Part shown: one piece after another, positions 32,650 to 44,052 of the stretch
Layout of the letters: the number at the start of each line of letters is the position of its first letter
Numbering within the stretch: the first letter of the stretch is position 1
Assembly: GCA_903632075.3 (NCBI GenBank)
Contig: CAHIKZ030000059.1
Span: 422,501 to 486,500, forward strand
Reading direction: 5' to 3'
Length of the DNA: 64,000 nucleotides
Source of the DNA: Acanthosepion pharaonis
Taxonomy: Eukaryota; Mollusca; Cephalopoda; Sepiida; Sepiidae
The notes under the pieces: model-generated
Told to the model about the DNA's origin: nothing
The model's database searches: none
Seen by the model: the letters and a program-made list of their open reading frames with translations, nothing else
Translations under genes and position numbers: made by a program

Positions 32650-34495
32650 TCTTTTATTACTAAGCGGCGCGTCTACTCAAATATGAGCATCGACTAAAAG
32701 TAACTTTTAAGTAATGAAACAGGCACACACATATTCATGCGAAAATATAACTTCCAATATCAATGCTCCACAAATATCTTAAAATATTTGCAGTATTTTA
32801 AATATGGAGGTTTGTACTAATACTTTAATACTTATTCAGTAAAACTCTCGACACGCCATACTTAGTTACCTCCCCTGAAGTGTTATTCAAGCAATCGCCG
32901 TACTCACTCAACGGTCTTCACATTACAAGAAAAAGAAATATAATTTTCACATGAACAAAGCATATTTGTCTTTGAAAATGACGAGCACTACAATATTTGT
33001 CTCGAAATAAACAACACCCTGATGATGACATTTTGCTATTTAGAAAGTACTTGGAATAAAATAATCTGTAAAAACACGGCAATTTTCTCTCTTCCTTTAA
33101 TAATGACACCAAAATGTTTGTTCGTGAATATGAAATGATAGAATTGAAAATAAGTAGAAAAACTTGTCTAAATTATTCAATGAAATATGTCTCAATACAC
33201 ACACACGCACACATACACACACACACACACACAATTTTTCTTCGCTATATGTGTTTAGAATAAGAACCTAGTTTCAAGACATATAAGAACAGCCGTGCAC
33301 GTTTGAAAGATTTGTGTAACAACATTGTCTTTTCACTGTAACTAAATCTGCTAACGTTTACACGATGAAATATCTAACGTTCTTTGCTAAAGACTTTCGA
33401 TTTGTTAATCGAATGATGCGTTCGGTTTTGCAGTCGACTACAAGAGATTATGCGAGTACTTCTGGCCTCACATTACGTTAACACCAATATAACTTGTTTG
33501 GTAGTGAATATAACAGACTGACAATATATAATTTGATTTCGAGGTGTCGAATTATGACTGTGTGAGACGCGTACGATTCGAAATATGATAAAATCAAGAT
33601 GACGTGAGAACAAATTAAACTAAAAGTATGAACGTTTTACAATTGAATATTTTCTTCTTCATAGTATTTCTTAATTTCTGATTAATACGACACGGAGTTT
33701 CATTGGAAGAATTAAGGTTAGGAAGAAATCGCTTTCTAATATTTCACTAAGAAGGTTAGCCTTAAAAAATCAGCATTTCAAGACGAGAGATTTAAGACGT
33801 ATGCCAAAATCGATCATTGATATCGATAGAAACATGCAAAAATTAGGCTTAAAAACTTAGAATAACTTCTGGCAAAAGGATAAAACTGTGAGGAGAATCG
33901 ACTTCATTACACGAAACAATTGGCCTGTGAGATGAATTTGATAACCATTAATAAATTATTCACCGATGCTTTAATTTTTGTTGGAAAATACATTTGTCAT
34001 CGAGTGTCTTCATAATTAATTCTTATATTTTGTATATCTGTTTATCTTGCTGCTATCGGTGGACATCAAGCTTTTAATTTTCTCCACCATTTTCAGAATA
34101 TTTAAAATAAAAAAAACATGATATTTATTACACTGGTGATACACACTACAATTCCTCGAATACCAAAACCCTCCAATTTTTCCTGTAATGCTTTTGGCAC
34201 TAGAGTGTTTCAAATATTATAGACAGCATATTAACGATTTTTCTTTTCAGAATCTCTCGGGCAAGGTCCTCGTATTTTTTCCGTTGTCTACTTTTGGTTT
34301 TATGTATTGGTCTTGATTCATTATTCAACAGGTGAATAGAACATCAGTTTTCCGAGCAGGAGAACCGGTTTCTAGTTTCATCATGGCTGTTCTGTCAAGA
34401 TTGATAAATGGATTCATTTTCTACGGTTTCTAAACGATTTACAGGGTATTTAAAGTCAGAAAATATTTTTCAATTGAAAGATTTGGTGGGAGGAT
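32650..34495. other. no recognisable feature
   Basis: AT-rich, including a short imperfect CA run at 33197-33233. No domains or repeats recognised. Confidence 0.5.
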
Positions 34496-34501
34496 AGAGA
34501 G

Positions 34502-35275
34502 CCAACTGAGAAAATTATACTGAAGAGGTACCCAGCCATGTGGAACAGCTGCCCGAGGCCGCGCCCTCACATTGCACTAGGGGGAGGGATCGGTGCTCGC
34601 ATCGAGGCCACCGCAACCGACGATTGCGTGGGCTGTGAATTTTTGTCCCTTGCCCGAGTGTACGCGCTCGGGTCCCCACATTAAAAGACCTTGTGTTACA
34701 TCTCGTTCTGGTGGGGGAAAGTGTAATCACCGTATAAATTACTATAAAGTAATTTGTACGCATTATTTATCGTCTCTCAGTTGTGTCTCTGTCTTTGGAC
34801 AGAGTATGTCCAGGGGCTTCGCTTTGAAAGGACAGAGGGGCAACTGAGAAAATTATACTGAGAGGTGCCCAGTTGCGCCCTCCCATTGCACAAGGGGGAG
34901 GGATCGGTGCTCGCACCGAGGCCAGCGTAACCGACAGTTGCTTTGTCCCTTGCCGAAGTGTACGCTCCCGGGTCCCCAATTTAAAACGACCTTGTGTTCT
35001 GTTGGGGGAACGAGTAAACACCGTATAAATTACTGTAAATTTATTTGTACGCATTATTTATCATCTCATTTGCATCTCTGTCTTTGGGCAGAGTGCGCTC
35101 AGGGGCTTCTCTGTCAAAGGAGAGAGGAGCAACTGAGAAAATTATACTGGGAGGTGCGCAGCCCTGGGGAACAGCTGCCCGAGGCCGCGCCCTCCCATTC
35201 CACAAGAGGGAGGGATCGTTGCTCGCACCGAGGCCAGTGCAACCGACGGTTGCGAGGGCGGTGGGGAATTACACG
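34502..35275 (+). repeat. tandem stem-loop repeat array, about 2.5 units
   Basis: Units start with CAACTGAGAAAATTATACTG at 34502, 34841 and 35130 (spacing 339 and 289). Each holds a GC-rich block (GGGAGGGATCGGTGCTCGC, CGAGGCCA, CAACCGACG) and, in the first, a CCCGAG/CTCGGG stem before GACCTTGTGTTACATCTCG. Each also has an AT-rich link with TTTGTACGCATTATTTATC. A hairpin CTCTGTC/GACAGAG (34787-34793 with 34798-34804) opens the next unit. Hairpin order and the TTGTGTTACAT end parallel the 19.76/21.08/28.40 kb family, so this is probably a distant tandem relative. Confidence 0.75.
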
Positions 35276-35280
35276 GATGT

Positions 35281-35600
35281 ACTCAAGGACACATGGCCCA
35301 ATTGGTAAAGAAGTTGGTTAGATCCAGGCCACAGGAGTGGTGAACAAAAACATGGAGAGTTGAGTCAAAGAGAAATGGCTGAGACACCTGGAAGAAGCTT
35401 GACACGTGGAACTAGAACACTCTACCCCGGCGGACGAAATAAATGTTTCGGTTCCAAATCCCAATCACCTGAAGAAAGCCGGAGCGTACAACAGCCGAAA
35501 CGTTGCAAATATGTCAATGAAAATGAAGCTAATAGTCCGAATAATGTAAATACTGCAAGTAATTATAATATTCATCCCAGAGATATAGTCAGATATTATT
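35281..35600 (+). mobile_element. tRNA-headed SINE with hammerhead-like core, full length
   Basis: Head: ACACATGGCCCAATTGGTAA then AGAAGTTGGTTAGATCC, a degenerate A box. Body: GAAACGTTGCAAATATG preceded by CTGAAGA (35469-35475), with GAAA at 35497-35500. Tail: AATAGTCCGAATAATGTAAA and a CATCCCAGAGATATAG end. The same body and tail recur at 4.35, 26.40, 36.90, 37.25 and 37.67 kb, and the head recurs at 37.11 kb with a clearer promoter. Confidence 0.7.
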
Positions 35601-35604
35601 ATAA

Positions 35605-36900
35605 TCATTATACGATGGAAAATAAACATTACTATTTAAAGCAAAACGGCAAATATAACAGATATAGATGTCTTGATACAATAGTGCTAATCTCTCAGAT
35701 TTAATATCTTAGACATCTACTGAGAAAATAAACAATGTCTTTATGAAACTACTGTCTTTTATGATAAAGCTTTTCTCCTTCTTCTTGTAATAATTATTAT
35801 ATATTTGCCGCTACTCTTTACTTTTGATACATGCAACTTGCCACGTGACACTAAATCATTGTACAATGCTTCGTCGTCTTCTTCAGCAAAAACTTTTTTC
35901 ATATTTATTCTGTTTTTCTTCTATTTGTTCACGTCTTTTTTAGATGGAGTTCAACTTAGTTCTTTGCTGCACAATTGTCGATTTTATGTATCAGGCTTTC
36001 TGGTTGTTTCGAGGCATGTCGTGGGAGTGGCTTCTTCTTCTTCTTAAAAAAAGACACTTTCATATTGTATTATGTTCTAAAAGCAATGCAGAATTTATCA
36101 TTGAAACATTCACTGACGATAAAAAACATCCTTTCTTGTTTGAATAAAATGGCTAGTCTACAATTGAAAATCTTCAAATAGACTATTTATATCATACTCT
36201 CATTTTTTGATTCGTAACACTAGATAAAAATCACTTGCGCACATCCATACTATATTTCTTTAGTTTCTTCTCTGCTAATTGAAGACGTTAACAAATTAAT
36301 CTTGTTTCAGTGTCATCTCTTTTGTAGATACTACCATTTGATATTGGGAATTATTTTCGCACTGTCAATATTAATTATTCGATATTTGACTACTTTTACT
36401 TATTACATCTTTCATTAATATCATGAAAGAATTGATATTCGTTACAATTATCATTTATGGACATAAATCTACGACAGAGAAGCAGATCGATAATGATCAT
36501 GAAAAGGATGTGAAACGCAAAGAAAAACGAGATAAATATCGGATTTTGAAATGAAAACGAATTTTTATATTTTGTTCTTATCAATAAAATAATACATCTT
36601 GTCTGTTTGATCTTTTGTTAGTTGGTAAAACACACGAACAAATTCTCAATCAATTCTTTCCTTGTTTCTACAGATGTTCTCTATATTAACTGTATTTAAT
36701 AATAACAAGTAAAGGAAAATATAACAGGGAATTTCTATGATATTATGAATAGTTTAATCATTATTTCCATCATAATTGGACTAACTTGTATGCAATGTTT
36801 TTATTTAAATTTCAATACACTGTTTAGTATTTGTTCTTAGATATTATTAAATTTTTAACGATTTATACAAATTGCGTGTTTGTTTCTTTTTATCTGTCTA
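35605..36900. other. no recognisable feature
   Basis: AT-rich. T-rich hydrophobic frames near 35.8-36.2 kb reflect composition only. Confidence 0.5.
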
Positions 36901-36902
36901 TA

Positions 36903-37240
36903 TTTCTGATATGAGGTATTATGTACAGTATTTATATTATTCGGACTATTGTCCTCATCTTTGTCGCCATATTTATTACAACGTTTCGACCGTTGAACGC
37001 TCCGGCCTTCTTCATGTGGTTGGAATGTCGAACTGAACCCTTTATTTCACTCACTTGGGGAGACTTCTAGTTCCACGTGCTGTGTCCAATGGATATCAGT
37101 TATCTCCAAGGACACATGGCACAGTGGATAAAGGCGTTAGTTAGATCCAGTGACAGGACCCAAAGGGTCTGAGTTCAATACCAGGTAAGTGCGGTGGAGA
37201 ACTTGGAGAGGGGAATTAATAGGAGATAACTGATAACTGA
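36903..37240. mobile_element. SINE body (minus) joined to a SINE tRNA-like head (plus)
   Basis: 36903-37085 is the minus-strand tail and body of the 35.28 kb family (TTCGGACTATTGTCCTCATC, CAACGTTTCGACCGTTGAAC, CTTCTTCATG). 37106-37225 is a plus-strand tRNA-like head with A box TGGCACAGTGGATAAAGG (37115-37132) and B box GAGTTCAATACC (37171-37182). The head is bracketed by the inverted pair ATCAGTTATCTCC / GGAGATAACTGAT (37090s and 37220s). Confidence 0.7.
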
Positions 37241-37249
37241 TATATATTA

Positions 37250-37465
37250 CTTCCATCATTTAAATTATTCGGAATGTTATACTCATCTTCATTGCCATAT
37301 TCAAACGTGTTTGTCGTTGTACGCTCCGGCTTATTCAGGTGTTTGTAATTTCGAATCGAACGCTTTATTTCGTCCAACTGAAAAAGGCTGGGCCGTACAA
37401 CGGCCAAAACGTTGTGAATATGGCACTGAAGATGAGGATAACGGTCCGAATAATTTAAATATATA
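37250..37465. mobile_element. palindromic SINE pair (hammerhead-like family)
   Basis: Minus-strand body (TTATTCGGAATGTTATACTC, TTGTACGCTCCGGC, TTCAGGTG) turns into the plus-strand body (CTGAAAAAGGCTGGGCCGTA, CGGCCAAAACGTTG, GAGGATAACGGTCCGAATAA). Same fold-back design as at 4.35 and 26.40 kb. Confidence 0.7.
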
Positions 37466-37664
37466 TATATGTGGGGGGTGAGAGAGAGTGATATTAGAGA
37501 AAAGACGCGTGATATTAAGGAGGACTGAGTGAAACGTACGTACATAGTCCTGTTCTTTATGTGCCTTTTTCCCTTTAGGACTTTGAACATTATGTCTCTA
37601 CACAACGTCCTGTCCTTCGTAACATTTAATGAATTTCATCTTGCTATTTATCCTAAAACCTATT

Positions 37665-37728
37665 CCGCTCTCCGAATAATGTAAATAATGTAAGCAAGCA
37701 TAATACCTTATCACAGATATAACAGAGC
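37665..37728 (+). mobile_element. SINE tail fragment
   Basis: CTCTCCGAATAATGTAAATA then ATGTAAGCAAGCATAATACC and TTATCACAGATATAACAG match only the 3' end of the 35.28 kb family. Confidence 0.55.
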
Positions 37729-37729
37729 T

Positions 37730-37753
37730 ATTCTCTCTCTCTCTCTCCCTATC

Positions 37754-37843
<90 letters not shown>

Positions 37844-37862
37844 GGTATGTGTGTAAAAATAT
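37730..37862. repeat. (TC)n(TA)n(TG) microsatellite
   Basis: TC-rich start, about 80 bases of TA, short TG-rich end. Confidence 0.97.
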
Positions 37863-37989
37863 ATAGAAAATAGGAAAAGACCTCGTTAGGTAAATAATCA
37901 AAGTTCTTTAGTATTTTTGTTATTATTTTAAAAAAAAACAATGCTCGATACAAATACAACCTAAATATAATTATTTATTTAAGATTATT

Positions 37990-38024
37990 ATTTATGCAGC
38001 GATGGAATCATATTTTTAAATAAA

Positions 38025-38101
<77 letters not shown>
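37990..38101. repeat. half fold-back element plus (TA)n
   Basis: TATGCAGCGATGGAATCATA then TTTTTAAATAAATAA matches one arm of the fold-back element at 58.27-58.46 kb (GTAGCGATGGAACCATATTT). A TA run of about 70 bases follows (38030-38101). Confidence 0.7.
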
Positions 38102-38102
<1 letters not shown>

Positions 38103-38199
38103 GAAATGGAATAAAGTACGACAATTATTTTAATATATTTTCTGTTTGTACGTTATTTTTTACATACAAATATTTAAGTAAATGATCCGTTTATTATAA

Positions 38200-38300
38200 A
38201 CATTATTAACTACATTTAACGGCCTGAGTGTCCGAGAAATTTCGTCGTCCCCCGAGAGGAATCGAGCCTGTATCCTATACAGACCCGTCATATATAAAAA
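38200..38300 (-). mobile_element. tRNA-derived SINE fragment (12.3 kb family)
   Basis: Minus strand reads ATGACGGGTCTGTATAGGAT, a GGCTCGATTCC B box, then AAATTTCTCGGACACTCAGG and CCGTTAAATG, matching the SINE array at 12.32-13.08 kb. Confidence 0.65.
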
Positions 38301-38623
38301 ATGACAAGAGGAAAAAAATCTTCTTAGTTGACACGTTTCCTCCTCTCAGAAACTTTTATCAAGGCAAATGTAGGATATATTTTGATGCACCTGTGTGTAT
38401 AAAATCAAGGATGTCATTAGTTTATCAACGTTTTGAAATTCGAGAACGTTCATGAATATTCATCAGCTGGTTAAAAGGTCAGTAAAGACATGTGCATGTT
38501 ACAAAGTGGCATCATTTCAAAATCTGGTAAATTTTAAAATAATTATTTATAAAAAAAGTGAAAAAAAAAGTTACTTGCATATTAATCGCTTTCTTTAACC
38601 GTAGCAGATTTTGAACTATTAAA

Positions 38624-38627
<4 letters not shown>

Positions 38628-38691
<64 letters not shown>

Positions 38692-38818
38692 CGTCCAGCA
38701 TGAAACAGCCTATTGCCTCTGAGTGTTGACTTCAATGTTCACTTTTATAATTAAATTTACATACGCTCTATCTCTGATATTGAGCAATTTATCCCATAAA
38801 TATAGCACACGTTAAAAC

Positions 38819-38842
<24 letters not shown>
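38628..38842 (+). repeat. microsatellite-linked repeat between (TA)n tracts
   Basis: After a TA run, segment A (TTGCGTCCAGCATGAAACAG ... GTTGACTTCAATGTTCAC) is followed by segment B in reverse complement (CGCTCTATCTCTGATATTGA, TTTATCCCATAAATATAGCA) and a second TA run. The 13.83 kb copy has B before A in the other orientation. Confidence 0.75.
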
Positions 38843-38849
<7 letters not shown>

Positions 38850-38938
38850 TAGAAATTCGAGTAATGATAATAATAAAAATAATATTTATTGTATATTATT
38901 AGGTGGTTAAACCAAATAGAACCATGATAATACTTTAC

Positions 38939-38940
<2 letters not shown>

Positions 38941-38988
<48 letters not shown>
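38941..38988. repeat. (TA)n microsatellite
   Basis: Pure TA run. Confidence 0.97.
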
Positions 38989-38990
<2 letters not shown>

Positions 38991-39235
38991 GTTTGCGTGT
39001 GCTCCTATTCAACGCAAAAATAAAATACGAGCAAAAGATGAGGGAGGACTAACAATCATCCGCCTTTTGAAATTTGCTAAAGAAGTAACAGAAAACGCTT
39101 GCGGCAATGAAAATTATGTAAAATTGTTGTACTTTCTTATTACGACAAAATGAGAAAAAAACGAAAGAATGCTGGAAGGAGCAAATATGAATTAAATATT
39201 CATTTTCTGCCGAAGAATCGTTGCTGCCCAGATAC

Positions 39236-39237
<2 letters not shown>

Positions 39238-39289
<52 letters not shown>
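39238..39289. repeat. (TA)n microsatellite
   Basis: TA run at the left edge of the Penelope-derived region. A similar TA run lies at its right edge (58.13 kb). Confidence 0.97.
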
Positions 39290-39290
<1 letters not shown>

Positions 39291-39294
39291 TAAC

Positions 39295-39780
39295 TGGACT
39301 GGTTTCGAAAAACCCTCGAATTTTTGATTTGCTAATCAAATCAATCTCGAGGAAAAAAAAAGGTTTTAAAAAAAGAAAAGAGCTACAAACATGTGTTTCT
39401 CTTTGCCTCGTTAGCCAAAATTTTCCCTGACGATCCGTTTGGGTGAAACCTAGGTAGGTTTGTCTGGATCACTAGGTGTATCTAGGTCTGCTCTACGGTT
39501 GTATTGAGCTCTTTTGTTAGTTAGTTGTTACTCGTATCGGGGATTTTTCTTTGGGCTTCAGACCTGCATCTGTGCGATTTTTTTGTCGGCAGAAGTTCAT
39601 GAGCCAGACAAACCTACCTAGGTTTCACCTAAACGGATCGTCAGGGAAAGTTTGGCTAACGAGGCAAAGAGAAACACATATTTATAGGTGATAGCTAAAA
39701 TCATACCACGTGACAAAAACAAAAAAAAAAAACCAAACAAACTGGTTTTTTAAAAAATTCGTGGGGGTGGGGGTTAAATA
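39295..39780. repeat. rearranged Penelope pLTR cluster, inverted repeats
   Basis: Three blocks in order. At 39295-39390 is the antisense end of the pLTR (GGTTTCGAAAAACCCTCGAA). At 39391-39590 is a sense pLTR block (TTTGCCTCGTTAGCCAAAA ... GAAGTTCATG). At 39595-39770 is an antisense block (CCTACCTAGGTTTCACCTAA ... ACCACGTGAC, then GGGGGTTAAATATTTATT). The second and third blocks share arms of about 90 bases. The third also contains antisense sequence from just inside the 3' end of the element, so it belongs to a minus-strand Penelope copy. It holds empty versions of the LINE target near 39430 and 39650. Confidence 0.8.
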
Positions 39781-39787
39781 TTTATTC

Positions 39788-41003
39788 AACAAAAAAAAAT
39801 CCTGTCGCTGCTCCAAACGTGACGTCCGCCTGTCGCGTCAGTCGTGTTGTCTCGTCCTGTGACGACCAACTGGCTTGGTATCGGTCGCGGCACACAAATG
39901 TGACGTTCTAACCTTTTGGTGATTCGGGTGGGAATCTGGTTAGATTTGATATCAGCCTCGTCGTTCCCAACTCGCTTCCAACGCCTGGTTACCAAGGTAA
40001 CTGCATTGGTCTCCAGTCTGCCTACCCACGTTGTGAATTGATCTTAGACAGACGAGATCAATCAGTGGTTGGGGCCGTAATGCAAATTGAGTTCAACGGG
40101 GGGGATACTACACAAATATGCATAAAAGAAAATATAATGAAAACTCAAAAAGTTCAAAGTATCAAAGAAAAAGGTAACAAACTTTATGTCTAGTTGTTCG
40201 ATACATAGGACTGCATCTATCTCCCGACCTGTTCTGTGGATTGTGACACGTCGTTTCCGCTAGGCAAGTTTTAACGCTTCAAGTTGTCTGCTCTCTAAGA
40301 AATTGGTGTTTCGGTGTGTCTTTGGACGAAAGTCGAAAAAACTTATTTCGGTGGTCTGGTTCTAAGTCGCTCTTCAAAATAATTGTTCTTGCCGTTATCA
40401 TTTCTCTAGCCACGGACAATATTACAACTCTTGTTTTACACGTGGTGTTTGTCAGGTATTTTATCGCTAATTTATCAAGATGCGTAGTATTCTTAACATG
40501 GCTTCAAAAAAGAAATATCCCTAAAGTTTTCAGTCAGTCTGTCGCTTCCAAGGAAGAAAGAAAAACACTTCTGGGTCCCCATTCATTTTCCTTCGGTACA
40601 TATTCCTGATAACATAATTTTATTATCGCAGGCCAAAGTTGTTTCGTCGAAAAGAATTCGGTCAGCGCACTGCTTGTGTGGGAGTTAATTTTTCATATCT
40701 GTCCAAAGTCCTTTGTTTCTCGTCACTTATCGAAATAGCATTTTCACTTGAATTTTTCCCTGGCCAGTGGTCTAGATAACACAGCCGTTATCAAAACACA
40801 TCTGGATCCTTCTTTCTTTTCCTTTTCTTTTTTTACTCAGAAATTTCCTGTCATTGTAATGACACCCTTTTTCATTTGTTACTTATCAATATTTTCATTG
40901 TCTCTTAGCCGTGTGTGTGTGTCTGCTTATCACCTATGATTCGTCTCGCATTTCTTTCTGTCTTCGTTTCTTTCTTTTCCTTTCTCTGCCTCGTAAATGG
41001 TGC
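39788..41003 (+). repeat. repeat family B, copy 1 (internally deleted)
   Basis: Starts GCTGCTCCAAACGTGACGTC and ends CTCGTAAATGGTGCCA. It matches 58498-60197 over both ends: GTGACGACCAACTGGCTTGG, GTGACGTTCTAACCTTTTGG, GCCGTAATGCAAATTGAGTT, then a pyrimidine-rich end. About 0.48 kb present in the other copy (59.08-59.56 kb) is missing after AAAATAATTGTTCTTG. No reading frame carries a known domain. Type unknown; LTR or non-autonomous element possible. It appears to sit inside the minus-strand Penelope copy. Confidence 0.75.
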
Positions 41004-41282
41004 CACAATTGCTCATAACTTATTTTGTTGGCCTCAAAATTGTACCTATTGGAGGAATTAGTAGAAAGTCTATACCCAATATTTTTAGAAATATGCCTTA
41101 TAATATGGGCTGGGTGATTTGATTTTATGTGTAAATACTGGGGTTCTTGATTTTCTTTTTTATACGGGGATATTGCGCCATTTTGTAAATTCAACGTAAT
41201 ATCTAGATAGTTGGTAATTTTCAAATTGGTTTCTATATCGAGATAAAATCCGAATTTTTTAAAAAACCAGTTTGTTTGTTTT
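41003..41282 (-). pseudogene. Penelope-like element internal fragment (antisense)
   Basis: Minus strand encodes MKITNYLDITLNLQNGAISP and YKKENQEPQYLHIKSNHPAH, nearly identical to the reading at 56747-56947. This is the region just after the RT catalytic box. It ends in an IGYRLSTNSSN motif, then joins repeat B. Its outer end (CGAATTTTTTAAAAAACCAG at 41255-41274) is the inverse of sequence at 39745-39768, so the fragment and the left pLTR block belong to one inverted structure. Confidence 0.8.
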
Positions 41283-41370
41283 TTGTTTTTTTTTTATCAC
41301 GTGGTATGATTTTAGCTATCACCTATAAATATGTGTTTATCTTTGCCTCGTTAGCCAAACTTTCCCTGAC
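41283..41370 (+). repeat. Penelope pLTR, 5' part left of the LINE pair
   Basis: TCACGTGGTATGATTTTAGC through CTCGTTAGCCAAACTTTCCC plus TGAC matches the start of the right pLTR (about 57797-57870). It is cut off by the first LINE and continues only after the second LINE, at 55263 (GATCCGTTTAGGTGAAACC). Confidence 0.85.
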
Positions 41371-41986
41371 AGGACTTTTGTGTTCCGTCTGTTTCAGTTT
41401 TTTTTCTGACCGTCGAACTCGTTTTTTAATATATCCTGTGTTGCAGTTTGACGAGCCTGTTTTGAACCGTGAAGATTTACTTCAGTTCTGTACGAACTTT
41501 TTGAGTGACGAACTTTATTGGCACACCAAGTCTTTTCGGTTAAGTTTTTGTTTAAGTTTTTATTCTTTTTATTTTTTCCATTTCTTTTGTTTGATTTTTT
41601 TTTTTTTTTTTATCTTTCTTCTTTGGTAGCATTTCTTTTTCGTTTGACTAGTTTGTTTTTCTTTTGCTTTTAATTTATTTTCTTTAGCGGATTTTTGTAC
41701 ATTTTTGAATTTTTGGAAAAAAAAAAAAGTGAGGAGTTACTGTTTTTTCTTTTATTTTCGGCTGCCTTTGGGCGCCATTTTTATTTTTATTTTATAAAAA
41801 AGTCTTAACTGTTTATTTATTTTCTTTCAGTTTATCTAGTTTGTCTTTTATTTTACTTTTAGATCTTAATTTCCTAGGTTATCCAGGCTTTCTTTTATTT
41901 ATTTCTTTTTTTTCACAACTCCTCTCCCCGTGGTTTTGGAAAACAATTTAGAGACCCGCAAGTGGTATTCACCACGCTTTTGCAAC

Positions 41987-44041
41987 ATGGCCGACGAGGC
42001 TAGTCGGTCGAGTTTAAAAAAAGACCTTTTCGGGGCGACTTTAGCCGCCGACATGCCGGATAAATCCGCAAAAGAGCGGGCTAAAGCTAGCCCAAATTCT
42101 GAAGAACGAGCTAGTAGCGCCAAAAATGGTGAAACTGGCAAGAAGAACGAGGTTCCGAAGGAGGCACAATCTAAGACTGCTGAGGAGTTGCCCTCTTGTT
42201 GGAAGTCCCCCCCAAGTTAGATTTTGAACATGGCGGATTTCTTGGATAAGGCGAAAAATTATGCCCATCTTGTAAATAAAGAGGGGATGGTCGAAGTTGT
42301 CCAAGAGCTCGATGTGTTCGCAAAGAGAATGGTGTCCGTTTTCGTGGTCGATAAGAAAACACGTAAGATTTGTCGTTCCACGAAAGACATAGTGATTAAA
42401 TCACTTTTGTCCCTGGGGATAAAACCCAAAGAATAATAAAAGGTACTGGTTATTTCATGTGGGACATTCTGCTGCCCACGCCAGAAGATTGCCTGGCAAT
42501 GGCGAAAAAAAGGAGTTAATTACTAAGGACTTGATCCTTAGAACTGAATACGAGGGTCGGAGAAGGACCAGGGTGGCCGTTTTTGAGGTTCCTCCTCAAA
42601 TTTCGGGAGAGCACCTGGCTGCATTTTTTTATGCAGTATGGCCAAATTTTAGGGGCTCTCTCCGACAATTTGAACGGGGATGGACTTTTGACATTATGCT
42701 TGATCAGAACGCCTTCAAGTCCGTCCCCAACTGTTTGGGTTTTTGGCGACCGGAAAATGCCGGTCATTGTGACCAGTAGGAAACCTACTTGCTGGAGGTG
42801 TGGAGAGACTGGTCACCTTTCCTCCTCCTGCCCAGGGAAGAAGGCCCCTGGAGTTCCGGTCGTAGGCGACCAAAAATACCCCTTTGGCCGAGAAAGTAAA
42901 ATCCGCGGCGCCTGTAGTGGGCCTAGCTGCAAGGCGGACCAGTGCGGAAAATCCCTCAGTTGGGTCCGTTCCCCATTACCCGCTAAACCAACGCCTTCCA
43001 CAAGTGTGGATAAGGAAAAGGATGAGGGGAATGGCGCCTCGTAGTTAGGGGCAAAGGGAAGACCCAAACAGCGGTTCCTCAGTCCCATCATGACTCCAGG
43101 GACGTTAACACCTACAGCCCCATTCCCTCTACCAGCTCTGAGGGCGACGCCTCGGCGTCTTACGAAAAAAATGCGACAGAAGCGCAAAAATTAAATGAGT
43201 CCAGTTGGCAAAAGATCCTAGACCTAAAAAAAACTTAAGGAGAAATTGGAGACCAAGCGGGGTAAAAATCAAAAATCGCTCGGGGCGCCGGGCCCCGTAT
43301 CCTCTGCCCCGTCTTCCCCTTCTTCATCAAAAAAATCATTTACAAAACCACCTCTGCCCAAATCTGTATCGAACTCGCCGACAAAATCTTTTCACTCGTC
43401 CAAACCTTCTCCGGTGAGGACGCCTACGTGATGGACTCCCTCAACTACACCTAATCTTCCACCCATGCAAACACCCATACAATCTCCAAATAAGAAAAGA
43501 TTCAGGAGCCCAGATTCACAATCAGTCACCGACAAAAAGAAAAAGTAACTTAAACCACCTTACCTCCCAGGGGAAGACGTTTGCCGCGTATCCCGGGACC
43601 AGGCTGAAAGGGTTTTCGGGCAGACGAGTAACCCGAAAGACTTAAAGGTTCTTTGGAACTTTAAAAAATTAATGGCGTGGAAGTAGAAAAAGCCTGAAAA
43701 TTTCCCTGCCGCCAAAAAGAATCCTGACCGTAATTAGAACTGGCCCGGGTACGCGGGAGATTTGGGGCATGATACAGGAGGCCCAGTCGTCTCTAAAAAT
43801 GGTGCCCCCAGCTGCCTACCTTTTAGATCCGGAAACAGATGAAGCAGATCAAAAACTCAAAGAGAGGGTCCCAGTTTTCGTTCACCCATCCCTTTATAGA
43901 GCGCTCAAACTAACCTACCCTTCGGACATCGGCGGCTTGTCTCAGGATGATACCGTCGAAAGTGAGATGGCGTCAGGATCTATGGGACGAGCTGTCGGTG
44001 TCCTCACCCCAGCCATGTTCTATCCTGAAGGACAACTCTAA
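41987..44041 (+). pseudogene. LINE copy 1 ORF1 (zinc-knuckle RNA-binding protein), broken
   Basis: Starts ATGGCCGACGAG (MADEASRSSLKKDLFG) and ends at a TAA 11 bases before ORF2, about 680 codons if unbroken. An acidic, Lys-rich N-terminus is followed by a conserved central block (RRRTRVAVFEVPPQISGEHL) and a CCHC knuckle (42790-42831: C-x2-C-x4-H-x4-C, CWRCGETGHLSSSC). A Pro/Ser/Lys-rich region and a C-terminal segment (VHPSLYRALKLTYPSD) come next. In this family the protein binds element RNA to form the transposition particle. Frameshifts near 42220, 42650, 43040 and 43240, and a stop near 43546, inactivate it. Confidence 0.8.
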
Positions 44042-44052
44042 TCGGCTTTACA

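Noticed and set aside
40748..40939. Hydrophobic 63-codon frame resembling a membrane protein
   Set aside because: T-rich end of repeat B; composition only.
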